This document shows, piece after piece, positions 1 through 5,635 of a stretch of DNA of 5,725 nucleotides. The translations under genes were made by a program, and so were the position numbers. Under the pieces are notes generated by a model. That model did not search any database. It was not told where the DNA came from and saw only the letters and a program-made list of their open reading frames with translations. Source of the DNA: Cyanobacteriota bacterium (lineage in GTDB: Bacteria; Cyanobacteriota; Cyanobacteriia; Phormidesmidales; Phormidesmidaceae). Location of the stretch: assembly GCA_027592485.1 (NCBI GenBank), contig JAQCKL010000325.1, positions 1 to 5,725 on the forward strand, read 5' to 3'. Numbering within the stretch: the first letter of the stretch is position 1; every line of letters starts with the position of its first letter.

Positions 1-1243
1 GTTGCCAGCGGTAATTCCCCCCTAGCCAATCCACTTCCTGACGAATCGCGCGAATGTCTTCGACCAGCCGTTGTTTGGCCAGGGTATTGATGCCCCCAAC
101 CTCACCATGGGCTTGGGCAAAGTCGGTCTGGTTATAGCTGAGGTAGGCGATCCGCTGTCCCTTCACATCTAAAATTTCAGGGCGACGGGCCTCCCGCTCG
201 TTTCGACCGGCACCGACTCGATACATGCCATGGCTATCCAGGGTTTCCAGGGTTTCGACGAGCCCCTGAGCCCCAAAGGTCATGGTGTTTTCACTGGAAA
301 GATCGACAATATCGACCCCTCCCGCCTTGAGGAGATTGATGGCGTCAGGTCGCTGTCGCTCAATAAAGTCTTCTTCTAGAGAGGTTCCGGCTGTGGCGAG
401 GGGGTTGTTTAAGCTCACCATGGCCACATCGGCTTGTTGATAGGCGCTAACCCCGGCCAGGAGTTGCTGATCAGGATTGAGATCCCGATAGGGCAAATCA
501 TCTAGGGTGACATCGCCGCCAAACACAAGGGTCACCGTTGGATCAGGGGATGATCCAAGGACGTCATGGGGAATAACGGCCACGGGCTCTAGGGCCGCAT
601 TCACCACATGGGGTCGGTCTGCTGCACGGGCGGGATAGGACACGGTCAGGGCGGTGGTGCTGGGGTCTGTCTCAGAGGGCGTGGTGAGGGGGGCCAGTGC
701 TTCCCGCTGGAAGGGCAGTGACGGCTCTTGTCCGCTGGACAGGATGACTTCAATGGCGCAGCCCAAGATGAAAGCGGCGACCGCTGAGCCCGACAGCATC
801 AAGGCTCGGAAGGTTTTGAGCGGCGGGGCAAAGGGTGGTCGCTGCGGTTTTTGAACCTGACGTAGGCGGGGCGGCAGGGAGGAGGCTGTTTGAGCCTGTT
901 GTTGCCGCTGCCGTAAGGCTGGGGTGAGGACACGTATCCGCCGATCATAGCTGGCTTGGGCTTGGCCAATGGGGCGGATCACCAAATGGATGCCCTCAAT
1001 CAGGGGGGAATCAAGTTGCCAGATCCGGTGGCAAATGAAGCGACTCAGATGTTCGCACTCAGGAGGGCGCTCAAATTCGACTAAAAGATACAGACGGCCT
1101 GACCCTTCGGCTTGCACTTGAACGTAGAGCTGATGGGGCGCGAGGGGCTGATTGAGCCAGAGGGCGATCGCCCGAAAATGCCCTGCGGCGGCCTCAGCTT
1201 TGATGGAAGTAGCGAATCGAGAAGGGTCCAAAGTAGCGCTCAT
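1..1243 (-). CDS. CapA/PgsA-like membrane-anchored protein, partial (C-terminus outside window)
   Basis: Only the N-terminal 414 residues lie in the window; the frame stays open to the left edge. The start is the ATG at 1243-1241, with an in-frame TAA three codons upstream, so no longer form is possible. Residues 1-135 form a soluble domain (FRAIALWLN, FICHRIWQLDSPLIEG) that I associate from memory with cyanobacterial multidomain proteins. A basic, proline-rich linker precedes one hydrophobic segment at about 145-168, which predicts an N-in anchor placing the rest in the periplasm. After a low-complexity linker, a CapA-like fold (PGA_cap, metallophosphatase-like) begins near 237 with VFGGDVTLDD and continues through GLVETLETL and VGAGRNEREARRPEIL. 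In the family such domains serve capsule or poly-gamma-glutamate synthesis, but the cyanobacterial members have no proven role. The usual NLE and ANNHxxD motifs read SLNN and SSENTMT, so metal binding or catalysis may be altered. The family fold is fairly sure; the function is not. Confidence 0.85.
   Translation of the reverse strand, partial: MSATLDPSRFATSIKAEAAAGHFRAIALWLNQPLAPHQLYVQVQAEGSGRLYLLVEFERPPECEHLSRFICHRIWQLDSPLIEGIHLVIRPIGQAQASYDRRIRVLTPALRQRQQQAQTASSLPPRLRQVQKPQRPPFAPPLKTFRALMLSGSAVAAFILGCAIEVILSSGQEPSLPFQREALAPLTTPSETDPSTTALTVSYPARAADRPHVVNAALEPVAVIPHDVLGSSPDPTVTLVFGGDVTLDDLPYRDLNPDQQLLAGVSAYQQADVAMVSLNNPLATAGTSLEEDFIERQRPDAINLLKAGGVDIVDLSSENTMTFGAQGLVETLETLDSHGMYRVGAGRNEREARRPEILDVKGQRIAYLSYNQTDFAQAHGEVGGINTLAKQRLVEDIRAIRQEVDWLGGNYRWQ
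538..558. repeat. Perfect 8-bp inverted repeat inside the CapA-like gene
   Basis: TTGGATCA at 538-545 and TGATCCAA at 551-558 are exact reverse complements separated by GGGGA. The repeat lies within codons for the linker just before the CapA domain (around LGSSPDPT). It could fold as a short hairpin in the mRNA, but may be a codon coincidence in a Pro/Ser-rich linker. Confidence 0.5.
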
Positions 1244-1338
1244 CAGTTCACGTTATGCCTCATTTCTGGGGAAACGGTGGATGCAATTACCCGCGAGTCA
1301 GCCCACATCGGGCCTAGGCGTCATTGATAATAGCAACG

Positions 1339-1366
1339 AATTTATCGGACAACACTGATTTGTCAA
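1339..1366 (-). promoter_or_regulatory. Candidate sigma70-type promoter for the CapA-like gene
   Basis: On the minus strand a perfect -35 hexamer TTGACA (plus positions 1361-1366) is followed after 16 bases by TAAATT (1339-1344), which matches the -10 consensus at four of six positions. Transcription would start near 1332 and give a leader of about 90 bases before the ATG at 1243. The -35 overlaps one arm of a GACAA/TTGTC inverted repeat, so a regulator bound there could block it. The prediction is from sequence pattern only. Confidence 0.4.
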
Positions 1367-1411
1367 TCGATCCACTGTAATTTCTGGATAAAAGTTGACA
1401 ACAACATTGTC
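1348..1411. repeat. Two GACAA/TTGTC inverted repeats, possible operator
   Basis: GACAA at 1348-1352 pairs with TTGTC at 1360-1364 (7-base gap). A second pair lies at 1397-1401 and 1407-1411 (5-base gap), with the two centres about 48 bases apart. A lone GACAA follows at 1441-1445. The first pair overlaps the candidate -35 of the CapA-like gene. Together with the remaining AT-rich sequence these fill the 216-base gap between the two minus-strand genes. No factor is recognised; the half-sites are short and chance is possible. Confidence 0.3.
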
Positions 1412-1459
1412 GGTGCAATTACTGGGTCTCTAAACCTCCGGACAATTTACCCTGCATCC

Positions 1460-2518
1460 CTAGGCCATCCACTGCAGTTGCTGGGTTTTGACGGGGGAAA
1501 CAAATTCACGACTTTCATCCTGCGATCGCTGATATTCATTTTTGAGTTGGTAGTACCAGCGGGCCAAGGTGTCCGAGTCCTTAATCAGTCGCAACACGGG
1601 ATCATGTTTTAAACCCACTTGTTGCTTGATCACCACATCTCGATCTTGCCCCAAAAAATTGGGGATCATATAAGCCAAAATCGGTTTTAAGGCGATCCCC
1701 CAAGGGATGTCCCAATAGAACTGAAAAGTGACCTCCGTTTCTGTGTCGGAGAGGGGCGTAACGGCGGTTAAATTCACCGCCCGATATTTAGCCGTGGTGG
1801 TTTCTTCGGTACGAATTCCGGGTAAGCAAAACCGAATTTCATTATCTGGCACGCCCCCAATCAGCCAATAGCCACGACCCATATTGGCCATGTGATGCTT
1901 ACGCATCGTGAACCCATAGGGGTAGGGATCAAACCATTTAATTTCTGGATTGAGAGCCCCATCTCTCCACCACCATGAGCGATGGACAAAGGGAGAATGG
2001 GCTGGGTCCATCAGGCCCACCACCGCATGATCGATAAAGCAGGGAAAGTTGATGGTGTAGGAGATCTGAGGCTGGGCATCATCGGCAAAACCGGGCACCC
2101 GAGGCACATCAAATCGCGGCGGACGGACTTGGGTGCGATCTCGATCCGGCAGATAAATCCAGAGGTTGCCCTGGACCTCTTTGACCTCATAGGCCTGCAC
2201 ATCAAAGCGGCTCAGATCCATCTGCTGATCGGCCATCAATGAAGGAATCTCAGTGCAATGGCCACCGGCATCAAAGCGCCAGCCATGGTAGCAACATTGC
2301 ACATCTTCACCGTTGAACCAACCACAGCTTAAGGGCACCGCCCGATGGGGGCAGAGATCGCGAATGGCAAAGGCTTGACCCTGATTATTTCGGCCAAACA
2401 GAATGGGGTCATTCAAAAGGGTCTTGGCCAGCATCTGCCCTGGCTTAAGTGCCTTGCTGGGCATGGCGTAGTACCAAATGTTGCGCAGCAGCAGGGTATT
2501 GGACGAAATAGTAACCAC
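1460..2518 (-). CDS. Rieske [2Fe-2S] non-haem iron oxygenase (ring-hydroxylating oxygenase alpha-subunit type)
   Basis: The protein is a 352-residue oxygenase if read from GTG at 2518. Its Rieske domain carries C-P-H (C56, H58) and CCYH (C75, H78), with 16 residues between H58 and C75 as in the CxH-X(15-17)-CxxH cluster motif. The mononuclear iron site is DPAHSPFVH (D171, H174, H179), with a likely third ligand in GQDRD (D292). This is the layout of the alpha subunit of ring-hydroxylating oxygenases and of the related chloroplast/cyanobacterial PaO-type group; electrons would come from a separate reductase. The plant PaO C-terminal CxxC is absent. No beta subunit or reductase gene is adjacent, so the substrate cannot be named. 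Start choice: the frame is open to TTG at 2569 (17 more residues), but GTG 2518 puts eight residues before the conserved-looking LLRNIWYYA; neither has a strong ribosome site. The protein appears intact and cytosolic or peripheral, with no signal peptide. Confidence 0.88.
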   Translation of the reverse strand: MVTISSNTLLLRNIWYYAMPSKALKPGQMLAKTLLNDPILFGRNNQGQAFAIRDLCPHRAVPLSCGWFNGEDVQCCYHGWRFDAGGHCTEIPSLMADQQMDLSRFDVQAYEVKEVQGNLWIYLPDRDRTQVRPPRFDVPRVPGFADDAQPQISYTINFPCFIDHAVVGLMDPAHSPFVHRSWWWRDGALNPEIKWFDPYPYGFTMRKHHMANMGRGYWLIGGVPDNEIRFCLPGIRTEETTTAKYRAVNLTAVTPLSDTETEVTFQFYWDIPWGIALKPILAYMIPNFLGQDRDVVIKQQVGLKHDPVLRLIKDSDTLARWYYQLKNEYQRSQDESREFVSPVKTQQLQWMA

Positions 2519-2569
2519 AGTTCTGACCAGCCCTTGGCGGGTTCTGTAAAGCACCCCATACTGTATCAA

Positions 2570-2656
2570 ATTGGTTAAGCCCTTGGCCTAAGGCCTATGA
2601 CAGTGCTTGATCAGGGCTCCCGGTCTCATCCCTTGAGAGGTTGCGAAGGTGTTGTA
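2570..2656. promoter_or_regulatory. Divergent intergenic region between the oxygenase gene and cobU
   Basis: These 87 bases (about 138 if the oxygenase starts at 2518) must hold the start signals for both divergent genes. I see no hexamer pair close to consensus on either strand. The GGCCT-AA-GGCCT direct repeat at 2586-2597 and a GAAGG ribosome site at 2645-2649 for cobU are the only recognisable elements. No cobalamin riboswitch box is present, and the space is too short for the full element. Confidence 0.35.
2645..2649 (+). promoter_or_regulatory. Ribosome binding site deciding the cobU start
   Basis: GAAGG ends 7 bases before the ATG at 2657. The in-frame ATG at 2597 would add 20 residues that do not resemble the family, so this site decides the start. 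Confidence 0.6.
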
Positions 2657-3232
2657 ATGGCTCTACCGCCCTTGATTTTGGTCACTGGTCCTACCCGCTC
2701 AGGCAAGAGTGAGTGGGCAGAGTCTCTGGCCTTGGCCTCGGGGCAGTCCGTGGTCTATGTGGCAACAGCGATCTCGAATCCAGCGGATCCTGAATGGCAG
2801 GCACGGCTGGTGGCCCATCGCCAGCGCCGCCCTCCGGGTTGGCGCACCCTAGAGGTGCCCGTTGAATTGGCCGAGGCTTTGGGTACTGGCAACGCTCAGG
2901 ACTATTGGGTCGTTGATTCCCTAGGGACTTGGTTGGCCAACGGCCTAGATCAGTCCGATCCGGATTGGCAGCAAACCCAAACCCAACTGCTGCTCGCCTT
3001 ACAACAGCGACGGCAGGCTGTGGTGATGGTGGCCGAAGAAACCGGCTGGGGGGTGGTGCCTGCGTATCCATTGGGGCGGACCTTTCGCGATCGCCTCGGC
3101 AGCCTCACCCGTGCCGTTGGCGCGATCGCCGATGCCGTATACTTAGTGGTCGCTGGCTATGCCGTAGATATCCGTAAGCTGGGGCAACCGGTGCCGACCG
3201 GAGATTCACTAAGAAACCTCACAAGATCTTGA
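2657..3232 (+). CDS. cobU: Bifunctional adenosylcobinamide kinase / adenosylcobinamide-phosphate guanylyltransferase
   Basis: This enzyme (CobU/CobP) phosphorylates adenosylcobinamide and then transfers GMP from GTP to make adenosylcobinamide-GDP, a step in assembling the lower nucleotide loop of cobalamin or pseudocobalamin in the cytoplasm. The 191-residue product has the family's usual length. It opens with a P-loop, GPTRSGKS (residues 11-18). H54 in LVAHRQRRPPGW matches the region of the guanylylated histidine of the Salmonella enzyme, and VVDSLGTW (85-92) fits the Walker B-like strand. EETGWGVVP and RTFRDRLGSLTRAV (127-154) match the conserved NEVGxGIVP and RxFRDxxGxxNQ blocks; E-E-T replaces N-E-V, a mild change. 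The ATG at 2657 is chosen over an upstream in-frame ATG (2597) because GAAGG lies 7 bases before it and the P-loop then sits at the usual distance from the N-terminus. It stands alone, without other cob genes nearby. Confidence 0.92.
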   Translation: MALPPLILVTGPTRSGKSEWAESLALASGQSVVYVATAISNPADPEWQARLVAHRQRRPPGWRTLEVPVELAEALGTGNAQDYWVVDSLGTWLANGLDQSDPDWQQTQTQLLLALQQRRQAVVMVAEETGWGVVPAYPLGRTFRDRLGSLTRAVGAIADAVYLVVAGYAVDIRKLGQPVPTGDSLRNLTRS

Positions 3233-3444
3233 GAAGTTTAGAGAATCCGTTCCGAGGGCAGGGGAGCGCTAGGATCAAGGTGCGTTGAAGTGCTGGATAA
3301 TTCTGGCTGACTCAATTTTGACGACATCATTTTAGCAGTCACCCGTCCGATCAGGACCAGGCTGCGAGCCATTTTGATTCTGTAGCCCAGCATCAGAACG
3401 GGACCCAATGGTCAAAGTGGCCAGCACTCTATTTTGGAAAGGTC
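3233..3444. other. Intergenic region between cobU and the small cysteine-motif protein gene
   Basis: This 212-base spacer has no credible gene on either strand. It contains a small hairpin, GGCT-GCG-AGCC at 3360-3370 followed by ATTTT, which is too weak to call as a terminator. A TTGACG at 3318-3323 has no good -10 at the right spacing. The promoter for the downstream gene is probably here but cannot be placed. Confidence 0.3.
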
Positions 3445-3936
3445 ATGGCATCCTCACAGCAAGTTCGCGCTTATTTGGCCTATTGGTTCCAGTTGGGGAA
3501 GCCCGTTGTTTTTCAACGGCGTCACAGCCGCTGCTTACCCAACCCAATTTTTTATCACGACGACTACAGCGCTGAGTTTGAAGACTGCTGGCAGCAGCTA
3601 GAGGCGATCGGTGGCCAAGACTGCTACTTAGAAGGGACCGATCAGACCATTGCTGACTTGCTCTCTCCCCATTGGGAAATTAGCGACTGCGCTCGCTGTG
3701 TGATGCCTGTACCGATGGCGATCGGCCCCATGGTGAACCCACACACCTGTCCTTGTCAAGACCTCCCCCTCTGGCCCAATAGCGACGCGCCATCCCCTAG
3801 AGCCGCTGTCAATAGCAATGAGCAATTGGGGAAAATCCGCGATCGCCTCCAGTCCAGCTACGACAGCAGTGCCGGACTGCCCACACCAGGGGTGATGGAC
3901 TCCCGCTTGCCCCCTAAACGGCAGCTAGAGCCGTAG
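3445..3936 (+). CDS. Conserved cyanobacterial-type small protein with CxxC/CxC cysteine set, function unknown
   Basis: The 163-residue protein belongs to no functional family I can name, though its pattern (YLAYWFQLGKPVV, CWQQL, CYLEGTDQTIADLLSPHWE, CARCVMPVP) resembles hypothetical proteins I have seen in cyanobacteria; that is recollection, not a search. It has no signal peptide or membrane segment. Four cysteines, C82-x-x-C85 and C102-x-C104 with H100 close by, could bind zinc or an iron-sulphur cluster; others lie at 30, 48 and 60. Residues from about 105 are rich in Pro, Ser and Asn and look flexible, with an amphipathic NEQLGKIRDRLQ at 125-136. The ATG at 3445 is the first good start; GGAAAGG ends only 2 bases before it, so ribosome loading is unusually tight or relies on something else. 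Its last 23 bases overlap the end of the opposing rnz gene. Coding is supported by HIP1 at 3839 and ordinary residue composition. Confidence 0.78.
   Translation: MASSQQVRAYLAYWFQLGKPVVFQRRHSRCLPNPIFYHDDYSAEFEDCWQQLEAIGGQDCYLEGTDQTIADLLSPHWEISDCARCVMPVPMAIGPMVNPHTCPCQDLPLWPNSDAPSPRAAVNSNEQLGKIRDRLQSSYDSSAGLPTPGVMDSRLPPKRQLEP
3914..3936. other. 23-base convergent 3' overlap of two coding regions
   Basis: The TAG of the plus-strand small protein gene (3934-3936) lies beyond the TAG of rnz (complement of 3914-3916), so the last codons of both genes are read from the same DNA. There is no room for a terminator between them, so each transcript probably runs antisense into the other. Confidence 0.75.
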
Positions 3937-4870
3937 GCTCCCGCCGAGCAATCTCGTGGGTATAAAAGTCCCGAGCCATGCGCGTATTGGGAAATATGGC
4001 TTGGGCTTCGGTGAGTAAATCATCGAGCTGAATGGCATTACCCGGCGCATAGCGGGGGCTGAAGTGGGTCATGATCAGCTCCCTAGCTTGGGCCGCCAGC
4101 GCCACCTGGGCCGCCATCGTAGAGGTGGAATGGAGTCGCTGGTAGGCCATGTCCGCATCTTGGTGGGAGAAGGTGGCTTCATGGATGAGCACATCCGCCT
4201 TATGGGCCAGCTCTACCGCGTTTTCACAGAAAATGGTGTCGGTGCAGTAGACCAAGCTCCGCCCTGGCAAATCGGGACCACATAGGGTCTTGCCATTAAT
4301 GCGTCGGCCATCGGGCAAGTTCACCACTTCGCCCCGTTTTAATTGCCCATACAGCGGTCCTGACGGAATCCCCATGGCCTGAGCCCGCTTCACATCAAAG
4401 TGGCCAGGGCGATCGCGCTCGGTGACTCGGTAACCAAAGGCAGTCACCCGATGTTCGAGCTGGGTGCAGATCACTTGGAAATCGTCATCTTCGTAGACCA
4501 ACCCTGGTTCTACGGTATGGATCTTCATCGGGAAGGAAAAATGAGTCTGGGAGTAGCGGCGACAGGCTTGCAGATACTCATACAGTTTGGGTGGACCGTA
4601 AATATCCACCCGCTGCTGGGGGTTGCCCGCGAGGCCACAACTGGCCAGCAACCCCATCAAGCCAAAGATGTGATCGCCATGCATGTGGGTGACGAAGATG
4701 CGGCGCACCTGGCTAGACTTGAATTCGCTGCGCAAAAACTGATGCTGGGTGCCCTCACCACAGTCAAACAGCCAGACCTCTGCCCGCTGCGGCAGCCGCA
4801 GCGCCACGCTAGAAACGTTTCGGGCTCGGGTGGGTACCCCAGAACTGGTTCCTAAAAACGTGACCTGCAC
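3914..4870 (-). CDS. rnz: Ribonuclease Z (tRNA 3' processing endonuclease)
   Basis: RNase Z cuts precursor tRNAs after the discriminator base to remove the 3' trailer, acting in the cytoplasm as a zinc-dependent metallo-beta-lactamase-fold dimer. The 318-residue product is full length for the short (ElaC/RNase Z-S) form. It begins with VTFLGTSSGVPT, has DCGEGTQHQ at 36-44, and the metal motif THMHGDH (H62, H64, D66, H67). The remaining ligands are H140 (LEHRV), D211 (CTDT) and H269 (MTHFSPRY). The insertion at about 152-200, including GIPSGPLYGQLKRGE, is the flexible arm (exosite) that grips the tRNA elbow. The start codon is GTG at 4870-4868: GGGAG lies 6 bases upstream and the protein then begins exactly at the conserved first strand. 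The gene is convergent with and overlaps the small protein gene at 3445-3936. All catalytic residues are present, so it should be active. Confidence 0.97.
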   Translation of the reverse strand: MQVTFLGTSSGVPTRARNVSSVALRLPQRAEVWLFDCGEGTQHQFLRSEFKSSQVRRIFVTHMHGDHIFGLMGLLASCGLAGNPQQRVDIYGPPKLYEYLQACRRYSQTHFSFPMKIHTVEPGLVYEDDDFQVICTQLEHRVTAFGYRVTERDRPGHFDVKRAQAMGIPSGPLYGQLKRGEVVNLPDGRRINGKTLCGPDLPGRSLVYCTDTIFCENAVELAHKADVLIHEATFSHQDADMAYQRLHSTSTMAAQVALAAQARELIMTHFSPRYAPGNAIQLDDLLTEAQAIFPNTRMARDFYTHEIARREPTALAAV

Positions 4871-4929
4871 AAAGTTCTCCCTGACCTCTCGGCCATGCGT
4901 TCCCTTTCATCTTGCCACGGCAGCTCTGG

Positions 4930-4958
4930 CATAAAGTTTTGGCATGACCTATTTCCAA
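4930..4958 (-). promoter_or_regulatory. Weak candidate promoter for rnz
   Basis: On the minus strand TTGGAA (4953-4958) and TTTATG (4930-4935) are separated by 17 bases. The matches to consensus are four and three of six. A start near 4923 would give a leader of roughly 50 bases ending in the AGGGAG ribosome site. Spacing is good, hexamers are poor. Confidence 0.25.
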
Positions 4959-5052
4959 GCGGACTGGGGCACCTCAAGGCGGTATCGGGCCTACACCAGC
5001 ACTTCAGCGGCAGCACAATTAGGCACTGGTCTCTTAACGGGTTTGAATCAGA

Positions 5053-5087
5053 GGTAGAGCGTTTTGTTCTTGTAAGGGGGCTCTACC
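5053..5087. repeat. 8-bp inverted repeat, GGTAGAGC / GCTCTACC
   Basis: GGTAGAGC (5053-5060) and GCTCTACC (5080-5087) are exact reverse complements with a 19-base T/G-rich gap. As RNA this gives a GC-rich 8-pair stem. No T-run follows, so it is not a standard terminator; it could be an operator or part of an untranslated RNA. Confidence 0.5.
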
Positions 5088-5094
5088 GTTCTTG

Positions 5095-5110
5095 AGGGTG
5101 TGCTCACCCT
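5095..5110. repeat. Hairpin AGGGTG-TGCT-CACCCT
   Basis: A perfect 6-bp stem with a four-base loop lies 7 bases after the preceding inverted repeat and 63 bases before the methyltransferase start. The following bases are AGCAATAGGG, so it lacks a terminator tail on the plus strand; on the minus strand the tail is CAAGAACGG, also not T-rich. Confidence 0.5.
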
Positions 5111-5138
5111 AGCAATAGGGATATTGCATTTAGATAAC
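5110..5138 (+). promoter_or_regulatory. Weak candidate promoter for the RNA methyltransferase gene
   Basis: TAGCAA (5110-5115) and GATAAC (5133-5138) are 17 bases apart, matching consensus at three and four positions. The preceding hairpin abuts the -35. A start near 5145 would leave about 30 bases before the GTG. This is a pattern match only. Confidence 0.22.
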
Positions 5139-5173
5139 AATCAGCACTCTAGCTGCTACCCGTTAGGAAACCA

Positions 5174-5635
5174 GTGCCCAACCCCATCCCACGCCACCCC
5201 TTAATCCTTTGCGCCAGCTTGGTGCAAAACCCCATGAACCTGGGGGCACTGTGTCGCACCGCAGAAGTGCTGGGTCTCGCACAATTGGTACTGCCCAACC
5301 TGGACGTGGTCGAAAACTGGCAATTTCGCCAACTGGCAGCTTCCGCACACCACTGGCAACCACTCACCGCTTGTCCCCCCGATCAACTGCCCCAATGGCT
5401 AGAGCAACAGCGGGCTGATGGGGTCGCCTGTTGGGCCTTGACGGCCCACCCCCAAGGCCAGCCGCTACCGACCTTTACCTTTCCTCAGCGCACCGTTTTG
5501 ATTCTGGGACGAGAGCTGACCGGCATTCCCCCCGAGGTGCTCGATCGCTGCGAAGGGGCCATCTGGATTCCGCAATTGGGCCGAGTGAACTCCCTGAATG
5601 TGCATACAGCGGGGGCGATCGCCGCCTATAGCTAG
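5174..5635 (+). CDS. SpoU/TrmH-family RNA 2'-O-methyltransferase, probably shortened at its C-terminus
   Basis: SpoU (SPOUT) enzymes use S-adenosylmethionine to methylate a ribose 2'-OH in tRNA or rRNA, and bind the cofactor in a C-terminal trefoil knot. The 153-residue product has motif 1, QNPMNLGALCRTAEVLG (18-34, with N22 and the catalytic-type R28), motif 2, LILGRELTGIP (109-119, E114), and motif 3, WIPQLGRVNSLNVHTAGA (131-148, N142). Position-specific target (tRNA wobble, tRNA G18 or rRNA) cannot be set. It ends with AIAAYS and a stop, only 11 residues after the SLN core; relatives usually continue for some 10-25 residues with an aromatic, often YE-type, helix that completes the knot. 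The stop falls at the junction with an insertion-sequence-like end (5636 onward), so the tail was probably lost to insertion. The start is GTG at 5174, with AGGA five bases before it. Activity may be reduced or lost. Confidence 0.87.
   Translation: MPNPIPRHPLILCASLVQNPMNLGALCRTAEVLGLAQLVLPNLDVVENWQFRQLAASAHHWQPLTACPPDQLPQWLEQQRADGVACWALTAHPQGQPLPTFTFPQRTVLILGRELTGIPPEVLDRCEGAIWIPQLGRVNSLNVHTAGAIAAYS

Larger units (their letters stand above)
4871..5173. other. 303-base intergenic region between divergent rnz and the methyltransferase gene
   Basis: No protein-coding frame here looks real. It contains the rnz ribosome site (GGGAG near 4877-4881, minus strand), two inverted repeats (5053-5087 and 5095-5110), and weak promoter-like hexamers facing each way. 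The stretch from about 4960 to 5050 shows nothing I recognise. Confidence 0.5.

Noticed and set aside
1112..1358. Two short plus-strand open frames opposite the start of the CapA-like gene
   Set aside because: They lie mainly antisense to a convincing coding region, overlap each other, and show no family pattern.
2570..2656. Possible cobalamin riboswitch ahead of cobU
   Set aside because: The intergenic space is under 90 bases and the conserved B12-box (GCCACTG-type) sequence is absent.
2597..2656. Longer cobU start at ATG 2597
   Set aside because: The extra 20 residues do not look like the family and the GAAGG site fits the ATG at 2657.
3360..3376. Terminator for cobU at GGCT-GCG-AGCC plus ATTTT
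   Set aside because: The stem is only four pairs, the tail is short, and it lies about 130 bases after the stop codon.
4064..4855. Plus-strand open frames of 73 and 151 codons opposite rnz
   Set aside because: They are antisense shadows of rnz, whose catalytic motifs are complete on the minus strand.
5025..5065. tRNA-like words: GGGTTTGAATC (T-arm-like) and AGAGGTAGAGC (D-arm-like)
   Set aside because: They occur in the wrong order for a tRNA, the needed D and T stems do not pair, and no acceptor stem encloses them.
4895..5095. Open frame of 66 codons between rnz and the methyltransferase gene
   Set aside because: It has no ribosome site, no recognisable residue pattern, and overlaps the rnz leader and a hairpin; it is most likely a chance frame.
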